From: Nothopassalora personata
Lineage: Eukaryota > Ascomycota > Dothideomycetes > Mycosphaerellales > Mycosphaerellaceae
Assembly (NCBI GenBank): GCA_033816765.1
Contig: CM066288.1
Location: 62,001-126,000, forward strand
DNA length: 64,000 nucleotides
Reading direction: 5' to 3'
Both the position numbers and the translations under genes were made by a program. The notes beneath the pieces were generated by a model. It was not told the DNA's origin. It did no database searches and saw only the letters and a list, made by a program, of their open reading frames with translations. This document shows positions 23,035 through 33,485 of the stretch, piece by piece (position 1 is the first letter of the stretch; each line of letters starts with the position of its first letter).

Positions 23035-26000
23035 AAGAGCTAATAAAGGCGTCGATTAACATCGATGACTAGCTCTAGGAACAACACTAGGAGAAGAAAT
23101 ACGACTCTAAAGTAGGAGGAATAGTAGGATACGCTCCGGACCGTAGACCCTTAGGAGGATACGTTACGAAGGGAGAATTCTTACGATAAAGCCAGCCCTA
23201 CTATAGACTACAGCTAATAGAACTAGACGTTACCTAACGAGGACGGAGGATCGATAAGAGTAGGGGCTACGAGAAGCCCTTTAAAGGAAAAGGAAAACTC
23301 ACATGTTATGCCTATAGTAAAGAAGGCCACATAGCACGGGATTGCTACGGTAAGAATATAGTGCGCCGCGAGCAGTTTAATATAATGCAACCCCGAACTA
23401 GTAAATCTAAGAGTAGCGTTAGATCTCGGGGAGATACCGACTATACTCGGAGAGTAGGGGAGAGAGCTAACTATAGAAGCCCGACGCCTCTCCTAGACCC
23501 CTTAGAAGGACGAGGAGGATACTATAGGTAGCAAATAGTAGTTATTCCATTTAATGCGAAGAACTAACTACGACAGTTCAATATAATAACACGAAGAGTC
23601 GACTACGAGACCGAATCCAAGTCTCGAAATAGTTATAGAAGCCTTTATTAGCGATTCTATTACTAAGACTCGTGTTAAGTTCACTACGCCGCAAAGTTAG
23701 GCGTAGGGTATTGGCCTTAGTAACCACGAGGAACCCTAGGAGCGACGCATAGGCAAAACGCTACGCTCCGAGAAGTAGACATCGACGAATCCTACTTCGA
23801 TAAAGATAGAAGCGACAAAGAAAATCAGGACCTAGGATAGAACGGATTATGGTTACTAGAACTATAGGAAGAAAGTTAAGAAACCACCGGGCTAAATACC
23901 ATTAAGGAAGACTAGGATCCGGAAGAATTAAGCGAAGAAGATTCCTCCGAAGGAGAAGAGAGCGACACTAACGACGATAACGAACAACTTACCTTTACGG
24001 TAGATGTACCTAAGAAACTATACGACATAATTATCTACCTATAAAGAAGGCACGAGGAATTCCTACCTAAGATAGGTAGACGAAGGAGGCTACATTCCAT
24101 TAAGTTTAATAAGACACTCGACACCCTACGAGGCATAGCCTAGGGATACCCACTTATAGAAACGACCGAGAATCTAGTAACCGCCGTTATAGAACGACTA
24201 CCGATAGGAAGCCGAATAATAGGAACCGGATATCTTATACCGTTAGGAACATTTATATTGAATAAATTACGTAACATAGTGAAACACGCGCGCGTACTCT
24301 ACTTAGAAACGTAGAAGATCCAGGAACGCAATAGACTACAAGTATAGACATAGGGTAACGGGCTATAGGTTCTAGTCGAAGCCTCTAGGCACGAAGTATA
24401 GCGAACTACATACTATTCGGGAAAAGGATTAGCTCCCTAGGAATAAGCAACCGGAGGGAGTTATGCAATACTTAGGCTCATATATCGACATTAAACACAG
24501 TTTTCTAGATATAAGCAATCGTTAACGGACATAAAACTAGTGTTATGATCGACTTAGGAGTAGCGGGGAATTTTATCTCCGAGTCTTTTATAAGAAGAAA
24601 CGGGTTAGCTACCCTAAAGAAGAAATAGGGTTACGAGTTAATCGCAGTAAACGGATCATCGTTACCTAGCGTAGAATGAGAGACGATACCATTACTACTA
24701 GCTATCTAATAGTACTACGAGAATATTACCTTAGATGTTACTAATATAGCCAGTTATAACATAGTATTAGGTATGCCTTAGTTAAGAAAGTATAATCTAG
24801 TAATCGACTAGAGAAGAGGAGTACTTACATTTAGGGAATGCGATTGCGTTATCGACATTTAGCCTACGTAGTAGTAGCGTTCACTAGTAGATAAGGCAAG
24901 GAAACAGCTAAACGAGATATAGCTTACGCCGACTAGAAGGATAGAAGAACTACCTTTAACCGGGATAGACACTAGCGTAGGGCCGCCGGGTTACGAAGTT
25001 ACTAGAAGTGATAGAAGTAACGCACTATCGAAGAATACTAACATCTTAGAGTTAAGTATTCCTAAGAAGTATCGTAAGTGGTCGCGACTCTTTAAAGAGG
25101 AGAGAGGCAAAACCGCCTTACCTAAGCACCGCCTATGGGATTATAAGATCAACATTTAGCTAGGGAAAGAGCCTCTATAGGGACCCCTATATTAAATGTC
25201 TAAGAAAGAGCTATAGACCCTACGAGAATAGCTAAAGGAGAAGCTAGCTAAAGGATAGATAAGAAGATCCACCTCGAGTATAGGAACTCTATACATGTTC
25301 GTTCTAAAAGCAAACGGGAAGTTACGACTCGTATAGGACTATAGGAAGTTAAACGAGATCACGATTAAGAACCGATACCCGCTACCTAACATCGAAGAAG
25401 CATAGGACAGATTAACCGGATTAGACTAGTACACGAAGATTAACCTACGAGATACCTTCTATGCTATACGAATAGCGGAAGGAGAAGAATGGAAAACCGC
25501 TTTTAGAATAAGATACGGACTTTACAAATTCTTAGTCATGCTAATAGGATTAACTAACGTACCCGCATCCTACTAGGACCTTATTAACGAAACACTTAGA
25601 GACCTACTCGACGTATGCGTTATCGCTTATATAGACGACATACTAGTCTACACGAAAGGATCCCTATAGGAGCACATAAAACAAGTCTAGGACGTCTTCG
25701 AACGACTTATACATTTAGGATTTAAGACGGCACCCGAGAAATGCGAATTCTGTAAGAAAGAAGTTAAATTCTTAGGCTTTATTATTAGCACTATAGGGAT
25801 AACAATCGACCCTACGAAGACACAGTTAATTAGAGAGTAGCTAGAACTGAAAACAGTTAAGGACGTATAATCATTCCTTAGACTAGCAAACTATAACCGG
25901 AAATTCATTAAGGACTATTTAAAGATAGTAGCACTAATAACGATGCTTATAAGAAAGGACGTCACTTAGAAATAGGGAAAGGAATAGATTAAAGCATTTA

Positions 26001-27954
26001 AGAAACTTAAGGAACAATGCGCTTTAGCCCCTACGCTTCGACTATTCGATAGTAGTAAGGAAGTCCACATCGAGACCGATACGTCTAATATAGCAATAGG
26101 CGCGTGTTTAACATAGACACACGATAGGTAGAGACACCTAGTAGCCTATTACTCCCGGAAAATGACTATAGCGGAACAGAACTACGACATCTATAATAAA
26201 GAGCTTCTAGCCATTATTGCTACTATATAACATTAGAGAGTATATGTCGAGGGCCTACCGAAGTTAACGATTCTTTCTAACTATAAGAATCTTACGTACT
26301 TCACGACGACGAAAGAACTTACCCGAAGGCAAGCCCGCTAGTCGGAGCTACTAGGACAGTATAAGTTCGAAATTAAATATACTCTAGGACGAGAGAATAG
26401 CCGCGCCGACGCGCTAAGCCGAAGAGGCGACTACATAGAAGGAAAAGAACTAGTGTAACATAAAGTACTAAAGACGAACCCCGACGGAAGTCTTAGCGCT
26501 AATATAAGAGAATTTAATAATATCGTACGGATATTAGGCGATAAGGACGAACAATTCCCTATATCGTAAGGAAAATACTAGGTACTAAAGGATCGAGAAG
26601 AAGAATACATACGATAACATTACGATAGACTAACTTATAGACACCCTAGAACTTTAAAGACAATAGACCTAATATAACGCAGTTTCTTATTCCTATAGAT
26701 AAGACTTAAGGTGTTACGCTATATTAAACAATGCGTATACTACTAACGAAATAAGGCTACGAGACATACAAAATACGGTTACCTACAGTTTAGGTACTAC
26801 CGACGAAACCATAGGACGAAGTTATAATAGACTTTATTACGAAACTCCTACCGTTAAGAGATTAAGTTATAAAACAACTATACGACATAATACTAGTTAT
26901 AGTTAATAGACTTATAAAATACGTACACTTCATTCCTACATTAGAGACATATAATGTAGAGTAGCTCGGATACCTCGTACTAGATAGACTTATCCGATAC
27001 CACGGATTCCCTTAAGCGTTTATAACGGACAGAGACAAGTTATTTACATTAAACTACTAGAAGACGCTTATAGGAACGATCGGAATTAAACATAAGCTAT
27101 TAATAGCATACTATCCAGAAACAGACGGACAAACCGAAAGGATAAATTAAACGCTAGAACAATACCTACGACACTACATTAATTATGTATAAGATAACTA
27201 GGTCTCATTACTACTAATAGCGTAGATTACACTAAATAACTATAAATTAGAGACAACTTTAATGATACCATTTTATGCGAACTTTAGCAAAGATCCTAAC
27301 CTATTTAGAACACCTAGATCTTACCTACAAGCCGAAAGAGCAATCGTAACGACGGATACTCTTAAGGAAGTGTATAAAGAAACACGTAAGGCGATTGAAG
27401 ATGCATAACAAAAACTGTCTTAATAACGGTAGGACACGAGAAAAATGGCACCTCTACTAAAAGAAGGGGATAAGGTCTATCTCCTTATAAAAAACTTAAG
27501 AATAAGAAGATAGACTAAGAAACTGGATTACGTTAAGGTCGGACCATTTTTAATCGACAAAGTCGTAGGACTAGTTAACTATCGACTACGACTACCACCT
27601 AACGCAAAAATCCACCTAGTCTTCTATATCTCTAAGTTAGAACCCGTAGACGCCGAAACACCCTACTAGGAGAGCTTCTATTTTGAACCGGAAGTAGAAA
27701 ACGAATTCGAAGTCGAAAAAATCCTAGATAAGAGAGGTTAGCGATACCTTGTTAAATAGAAAGGATACGACGAATTAGAAAATACCTAGGAACTAGAAAG
27801 AAATCTTAAGAACTGCCGGCTACTTCTAATAGAGTATTTCTAGCGCCGGAAGAACCTCGAAGAGAAGGAGGACTATACAACTAGAAATCGGAGGAGACAT
27901 TATAACCCTAGTCGATAAGAAGATTCTAAGTGTTAGGAGCTAGGTGGAAGTCCG

Positions 27955-28399
27955 CTAAACCCTCCTACTCCAGCTCTAATAGGTCCGCCGACTCTACGGC
28001 AATAGCCTTGTTAGCTCTCTAATCTACGAGCTCTATCTACCTACGTAATCATTCTTCCTTTATATACGCGGTATTAAGGGCCTCGCGAGTACGCTCTTAA
28101 GCCTCGCGGGCTTCCTTTATCTACCGCTGCAGTTTCTTCTTTTTACTAATAAGGCGATCGAACTCGGAACGCGATACCTTTACATTATAACGGATGTTTC
28201 GACGAACACACTTATTACACCGCCCCGATAACACATACACCTTACACACCCGCGAATGCGCCCGATAGTTAGAATAGGACCGCACCATTATTTCTCTAAA
28301 GTTATCGATAGTTTCCGCTAACTTAAGACGACGAGAGGTACTCGAGGAAGAAGGAGCCTTTAGCATATTAAGGACGACATGAATAAAAACACTAAACAA
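27955..28399 (-). pseudogene. Antisense accessory ORF of relic C
   Basis: Lies between the chromodomain end of pol and the 3' LTR, on the strand opposite gag-pol. The first 92 codons are still open (28,121-28,399). The frame continues through TAG/TAA at likely Gln/Trp sites to about 27,955, giving about 145 residues. Visible parts are a Ser-rich start (MLKAPSSSSTSRRLK), a Cys cluster (SRVCKVYVLSGRCNKCVRR) and a Lys/Glu-rich helix (KKKKLQR, ALNTAYIKEE). Relic D has a homologous frame at the equivalent antisense position. The function is unknown; a nucleic-acid or zinc-binding role is only suggested by the Cys pattern. Confidence 0.6.
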
Positions 28400-28460
28400 A
28401 GGGACAAGGCGATAGAACTATAACCTAAGCTCGGGACGAGCTAAGCTAAGAGGGGGATAG

Positions 28461-28883
28461 TGTTACGGGTTAGATTAGGCTAATGCTTAGCAACCAATTA
28501 GAGCCTCTATAGTTAAGTAAGCGCTACTACAGCTAGAAGGGCACAGCTACCGTAGAGTGATCTATTGCTCTACGAGACCTATAAGATAGATTAATAGATT
28601 AGATTAGAGCACGACCGCAATTGATCTGTTACTCTATATAATCTATAAAACAGATCAATAGATCGAAGCAGATTAATAATGATTTCCTTTATATTTAGGA
28701 ACGCTAGAAACCCTTATGGTTCTAATGCGTTTAACTTATGTTACTATCTCACTAATTGGAATATAACTCTTATTCCTATCATTTATCTTCGCTTAGCTTG
28801 CTTTAGCCTCTCTAAAGAATAATACCGCTACGTAACTTAACTTATCTCTCTTTTAAGACTAGCCCTAGAACGAGATAATAACA
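28461..28883 (+). repeat. 3' LTR of relic C
   Basis: 423 bp, TGTTACGGG to AATAACA, preceded by the purine tract GAGGGGGATAG and followed by CGTTA (target duplication partner of CGTTG at 21,627-21,631). Confidence 0.88.
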
Positions 28884-28888
28884 CGTTA

Positions 28889-29085
28889 CTCTCCGTACTC
28901 TCTATGCTCTCTATGTTCTCTCGAGATTACCGAGATTAACGAGGTTAAGGAGATCACTTTAGTTGCTCTCTCGGTTCCTTAGTTTCATTCCTACGGGTAA
29001 GAGAGCACTTCTCGGGCGAAAGCGCCCGCTAATTGTAGAGGTCTAATTAGTTAGCTTCCTTTAGCCCTAGATTAGAACCGTAACA
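28889..29085 (-). mobile_element. Remainder of the inverted LTR split by element C
   Basis: Ends ...AGAACCGTAACA, the reverse complement of an LTR start TGTTACGGTTCT. On the minus strand it is preceded by AAAAGGAGGATAG, a purine tract, so it is the 3' LTR of the minus-strand relic D. Confidence 0.7.
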
Positions 29086-29160
29086 CTATCCTCCTTTTAG
29101 TCTAGCTCTATCCTAGAGCTTTATAAGTTATGTTATACTTCCTTTTTATGTCTCGTAACG

Positions 29161-29736
29161 ATGTCTTCTTCCTCCTAATCTAAATCTACCGCTCGCCGTA
29201 AGAAGAAAGCCTAGTAGATCTTCCGTGACGGCGATACCGCGATACGTCCGTGTAATTCTTATTAAAAGGAGGGCCGTATGTACAAGGTGCACATCTTATC
29301 TAGTCGCTATTCTAAGTGCTAGTAGCGGAATCTAAAGAGTTGTAATGCGAGGGTAACCGAGGGCGAGTAGAAGCGCTTATCGCTTTAGCGGAAGAAATTG
29401 TTATAGGAACTAGATACCGCGAAGAGCATTCTTAGTAAAAGGTAGGATGCCTTAATAGAAGCGTATATAAAGGAAATGCGCCTTCGTAAGCAATTGGACG
29501 CGGTCGATTAGAAGGTTACGGAGGGTCGTTCGTTAGAAGATCGGTTATTACTAGACGAGGATCTAGGGGCGTAGGAGTACGCTATAGTAGACGCGGATCC
29601 TAGTGCTCCTAATCTGTCCTTATCTCCTTAGACCTAGAGTACTGTCGAAGGTCTTCCGGACGACTTCTAGCTTTCTCCTTCTAGCGAGACGGTGCCGTCG
29701 GTAGCTTAGCCGTCTTCTTCGTAAGGGTATTTTTTT
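29161..29736 (+). pseudogene. Antisense accessory ORF of relic D
   Basis: Plus-strand frame inside a minus-strand gypsy relic, between the 3' end of pol and its 3' LTR. It starts MSSSS and is about 190 codons long with only TAG/TAA interruptions in my read. It aligns by eye with the antisense ORF of relic C: a Ser/Lys-rich start, then KVHILSSRYSKC against KVYVLSGRCNKC, a basic stretch, then ALIEAYIKEMRLRKQLDAVD against ALNTAYIKEE and the residues that follow. The tail is acidic with Pro and Ser. No known domain is recognised. Confidence 0.6.
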
Positions 29737-29765
29737 TATAAGTTGTGTCCCTATTCTTATTAATC

Positions 29766-29839
29766 GGCTAGGTAGCTTAGTAGTAGAGCGTAAGCTATCT
29801 ATACTCTTAAGGTCGTAGGTTCGATTCCTACTCCAGTCG
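29766..29839 (+). tRNA. tRNA-like relic (probable pseudo-tRNA)
   Basis: Acceptor arms GGCTAGG and TCCAGTC pair with one or two mismatches. The D arm is GCTT-AGTAGTA-GAGC, and the T arm GTAGG-TTCGATT-CCTAC is perfect and includes the B-box GGTTCGATTCC. The anticodon arm does not fold into a standard 5-bp stem with a 7-nt loop (about 9 loop bases), so I give no anticodon. Several bases could be RIP changes. It is a decayed tRNA or a tRNA-derived insertion. Confidence 0.45.
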
Positions 29840-29879
29840 TCCGTTTACTTAAAAGTTACTATGTCTTATAGTATAGTTA

Positions 29880-31082
29880 CTTTAAGTAAGCGCCGTTTTA
29901 GTATTCCCGAATCTTCTACTAACAGTTTCGTAGGTTTTCTTTTAGTTCCTAGGTATTTTCTAATTCGTCGTATCCCTTCTATTTAACAAGGTATCGCTAA
30001 CCCTTTTTGTCTAGGATTTTTTCGACTTTAAATTCGTTTTCTACTTCTAGCTCGAAATGGAAGCTCTCGTAGTAAGGTGTTCTAGCGTCTACGGGTTCTA
30101 GCTTAGAGATATAGAAGACTAGGTGGATTTTTGCGTTAGGTAGTAGTCGTAGTCGATAGTTAACTAGTCCTACGACTTTATCGATTAAAAATGGTCCGAC
30201 CTTAACGTAATCTAGTTTCTTAGTCTATCTTCTTATTCTCAAGTCTTTTATAAGGAGATAGACCTTATCCCCCTCTTTTAGTAGAGGTGCCATTTTTCTC
30301 GTGTCCTACCGTTATTAAGACAGTTTTTATTATACATCTTTGATCGCCTTGCGTGTTTCTTTATGTACTTCCTTAAGAGTATCCGTCGTTACGATTGCTC
30401 TCTCGGCCTATAGATAGGATCTAGGTGTTCCGAATAGGTTAGGATCTTTACTAAAGTTCGCATAAAATGGCGTCGTTAAAGTTGTCTCTAATTTGTAGTT
30501 ATTTAGTGCAATCTACGCTATTGGCAGTAATGAAACCTAATTGTCTTATACGTAGTTGATGTAGTGTCGTAGGTATTGTTCTAGCGTTTAATTTATCCTT
30601 TCGGTTTGTCCGTCTATCTCCGGATAATATGCTATTAATAGCTTATGTTTAATTCCGATCGTTCCTATAAGCGTCTTCTAGTAGTTCGATGTAAATAGCT
30701 TATCTCTATCCGTTATAAACGCTTAAGGGAATCTATAGTATCGGATAAGTCTATCTAGTACGAGGTATCCGAGCTGCTCTATATTGTACGTTTCCGATGT
30801 AGGAATGAAGTGCGCGTATTTCGTAAGTCTATTAACTATAACTGATATCATGTCGTATAGTTGTTTCGTAACTCGATCTTTTAACGGTAGGAGTTTCGTA
30901 ATAAAGTCTATTATGACTTCGTCCTATAGTTTCGTCGGTAGCGTCCTAAACTGTAGGTAACCGTATTTTACGTGTCTCGTAGCCTTGTTTCGTTAGTAGT
31001 ATACGTATCGTTTAATATAGCGTAACACCTTAAGTCTTATCTATAGGAATGAGAAACTGCGTTATATTAGGTCCATCGTCTT
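29880..31082 (-). mobile_element. Gypsy relic D, 3' pol segment (integrase and chromodomain)
   Basis: Reverse complement of the family A/B/C integrase core and C-terminal region; for example the stretch near 30,060-30,120 mirrors the 27,640-27,700 region of C. RIP-mutated. At 31,082 it is interrupted by the younger Gypsy-1 element and resumes at 38,383. Confidence 0.8.
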
Positions 31083-31266
31083 TGTCACGGGCAGCCCGCG
31101 ACCCTTCACTGACGATGCGTCGTCCCGGCGGAACCTCGGACCTTCCGCATCGGGTTAGCGCGGCTTGGCGATGCTTTATCTATCCGCCGCGCCTCGCGCT
31201 CCTCTTTCGTAGCTTCGTAGAACAACAACTATCTCATTCGGACCCTATGGTACGCGCGCCCTTACA
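31083..31266 (+). repeat. 5' LTR of Gypsy-1
   Basis: 184 bp, TGTCACGGGC to CCTTACA. Preceded by GTCTT. Its translation in an overlapping frame is the same as that of the 3' LTR. Confidence 0.95.
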
Positions 31267-31435
31267 GTTTGTTCTACCTCCCTACCCAGATCGCGGATCC
31301 AGGTAAGGGACGCGTAACAACAGGAACAGACTCACAGAACCGCGCACGGCGTAGATACAGAACTCGCGACTCGCAACATCGCAACAGAGGCAAACGGATT
31401 CAGAACACGGAACACGGTAAGGCACTAAGCAACAG

Positions 31436-33469
31436 ATGCCCAAGGAAACCAACGCACCAAAGGCCTCAGCAACAGGCCGCGTTGAAGGAAACAAAATGAC
31501 TTCCCAGCAGTCACAGACACAAGGCAAGCGCACCTCTCTTTTCCCCGACCTCTCCAGTTTCGACAGTCAGACACAAGGAGACGACACTCGGCGAGTCACA
31601 GTTGACACCGGTGTCGCGCTTCAGCAAGAGCTGGACAAGGCATGGAACAAAGCACAAGACAGGGAGCAGAACGGTGAGCTTGATTTCACAGAACTCTTCG
31701 AGCCCAGGGTGGGAGAAGAGGAGGACACACCAGTCTTCATTTCACACGACGAAGCCGAACACATCGCTGCCGCCGACTTCCAGAACATCACCGCCGAAGA
31801 CCTGGCCACACTGACCAAGGAACACCCGAAGACCGTCCACGATTTCGTGCTACGAGGATTCAACACTGCCATCATATCTAGCCAACAACTCGATGTGATG
31901 CAACGCGCCAATGCACTTCAGAACAAGCAGTACCGTACGCTGTATGCCGAGTACGATCGCATCCACGGGATGCTCAAGACCGAACAGACCGCCCTCGCGA
32001 AGATGGCCCAGGACCTTAAGAATAAGAACGCCGACACCCTCAAACTCAAGGCTGTCGAGAAGAAGTACAAGGATGCGAACGAGCTATGTCAGCAGTTCGC
32101 CGATATCACCGACTCGGAGAAGAAGAAGAGCCAGGCATTACAAGCTGAGGTTGATGACCTGAAGGTCCGTCTGCAAGCAGCAGAGGACCAGGCACGAGGA
32201 CGTCGTTCGCGCTCGCGCCCACGCTCACGCCCACGATCACCACCACCCCGCGAGACCTCACTCGAGGTGCTCCAGCGTCGGTACCGTGAGGCGGCAGCAG
32301 GAGGAGGTGGCGGAGGAGACGATGATGACGATGGCAATGGAGACAAGGACAGGGATCGCCGTGGTCGTGACCATGACCGACCACGTCGTGATGAGCGCCA
32401 AGGCACACAAGGCACGCAGCGGTCAGGCGGTGGTCGCAGCAACCGCACGCAGCAGACACCTCTCGTGGACCTGCCGGAGCGTCTCATCAACATCGACCCC
32501 ACCCTCGACCGCAGCATGAAGATCGGCAAGGGTGTGCCTGACCCAAAGAAGTTCAAGAACGATGACGACCCGACTTATGACAGCTGGTACACAAGCATCC
32601 TGCTGAAGTTGACAGTCGCGACGTTCCGCACTGAACAGGACGCCCTACGCTTCCTGTATGGATGGACGGACGGTGAGGTGCAGAAGACTGTGAAGCCTCG
32701 CATCCCCATCCCCGGGCACCAGGCTTTCAACGAGTTCATGACTGGCGAAGAACTGTTGGACTGGATGACTCGACAGTACGGCGTCCGCAACGAGGCCACC
32801 AAGGCTGCAGTGGACATCACTACCTGCAAACAGGCTCAGAAGGAGAACTTCGTCCCATTCTTCGCACGCTATTCCAAGCTGAGGGCATGGGTTGACTGGA
32901 GTGACGAGACCGAGTTGATGCTGTTCCGCACACGCCTCAACAAGCGCTACTACATCAAGACCTTCGGAGACCGCGAGGTGGACCGACGTCTGAACAGCAT
33001 GCAGGACGTGATCGAAGAGTGCACTGCACTGGACGAGCAGTTCTACGAGACCGAGCAGCTGTACCCTCAAGAGAACAACAACCGCCCACGCGGCAATGGA
33101 GGAGGCAACCAGAACGGCAACGGCAACGGCAACCAGAACCAGGGCAACACAGCTGCAGCTGCAGCCGCTGGTGCTGCCGGCGCCGTCGTTCAGCGCCCAC
33201 CACAGTACGTAGGCACCAAGAAGAAGGAAGACTTGCCAGCTCACCTTCGGGACCTCCCACCGCTCAACTATGAGGGTCGCGAGGAATTGAAGAAGCAGGG
33301 CAAGTGCTACCGATGCCGCACCGGACCCCACTTATCCAGCAATACCGAGTGCCCGATGTATGGCTACGACGGCGACTATCGCCCACCGCGCCCGCGTAAC
33401 AACAACGGAGGCAACACCAACCTCAGTTCCCTGGCCGCCGGGCAGGGAAATGGCGAGGCCACTGCCTAA
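31436..33469 (+). CDS. gag: Gypsy-1 gag
   Basis: 677-aa structural protein of the retrotransposon particle. Order: an N-terminal variable region, a helical region of about residues 150-260 with heptad-like spacing (probable coiled coil), an Arg/Ser/Pro-rich segment, a Gly/Asp-rich linker, a retrotransposon capsid-like region (about 340-520: KKFKNDDDPTYDSWYTSILLKL, then KAAVDITTCKQ), an Asn/Gly/Gln-rich linker, and a zinc knuckle CYRCRTGPHLSSNTEC, which is CX2CX4HX6C rather than the usual CX2CX4HX4C. An internal ATG at 31,496 (MTSQQSQTQG) is an alternative start. The gag stop at 33,467-33,469 is bypassed by a predicted -1 frameshift into pol. Confidence 0.92.
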   Translation: MPKETNAPKASATGRVEGNKMTSQQSQTQGKRTSLFPDLSSFDSQTQGDDTRRVTVDTGVALQQELDKAWNKAQDREQNGELDFTELFEPRVGEEEDTPVFISHDEAEHIAAADFQNITAEDLATLTKEHPKTVHDFVLRGFNTAIISSQQLDVMQRANALQNKQYRTLYAEYDRIHGMLKTEQTALAKMAQDLKNKNADTLKLKAVEKKYKDANELCQQFADITDSEKKKSQALQAEVDDLKVRLQAAEDQARGRRSRSRPRSRPRSPPPRETSLEVLQRRYREAAAGGGGGGDDDDDGNGDKDRDRRGRDHDRPRRDERQGTQGTQRSGGGRSNRTQQTPLVDLPERLINIDPTLDRSMKIGKGVPDPKKFKNDDDPTYDSWYTSILLKLTVATFRTEQDALRFLYGWTDGEVQKTVKPRIPIPGHQAFNEFMTGEELLDWMTRQYGVRNEATKAAVDITTCKQAQKENFVPFFARYSKLRAWVDWSDETELMLFRTRLNKRYYIKTFGDREVDRRLNSMQDVIEECTALDEQFYETEQLYPQENNNRPRGNGGGNQNGNGNGNQNQGNTAAAAAAGAAGAVVQRPPQYVGTKKKEDLPAHLRDLPPLNYEGREELKKQGKCYRCRTGPHLSSNTECPMYGYDGDYRPPRPRNNNGGNTNLSSLAAGQGNGEATA

Positions 33470-33485
33470 GCGTGGCAGACAGTGG
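33445..33485 (+). promoter_or_regulatory. Predicted -1 ribosomal frameshift signal, gag to pol
   Basis: Slippery heptamer G GGA AAT (33,445-33,451) sits exactly in the gag frame. A 7-nt spacer is followed by a hairpin with stem CCA-CTGCC (33,459-33,466), loop TAAGCGT containing the gag stop codon, and GGCAG plus TGG (33,474-33,485, with a 4-nt bulge). Pol is in the -1 frame and is open from 33,400, so gag and pol overlap by 70 nt. This layout matches the general rule for -1 frameshifting (X XXY YYZ, 5-9 nt spacer, stem). Confidence 0.75.

Larger units (their letters stand above)
21632..28883 (+). mobile_element. Gypsy relic C (complete Ty3 chromovirus, RIP-mutated)
   Basis: LTRs 21,632-22,054 and 28,461-28,883 (423 bp each, TGTTACGGG to AATAACA) with flanks CGTTG and CGTTA, a 5-bp duplication with one RIP-type change. 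Internal order is gag (about 22,170-23,400, interrupted by a solo LTR), protease, RT (YIDDILVYTKG near 25,630), RNase H, integrase, a C-terminal chromodomain (FEVEKILDKRG, then KGYDELENT, about 27,700-27,815), an antisense ORF, a purine tract GAGGGGGAT and the 3' LTR. TAG/TAA at Trp/Gln positions and occasional missense make every frame inactive. Without the inserted LTR the element is about 6.9 kb. Confidence 0.92.

Noticed and set aside
31049..31306. 85-aa ORF (and 100-aa ORF at 38,183) as genes
   Set aside because: They lie in the 184-bp LTRs of Gypsy-1; the shared translation simply reflects LTR identity.
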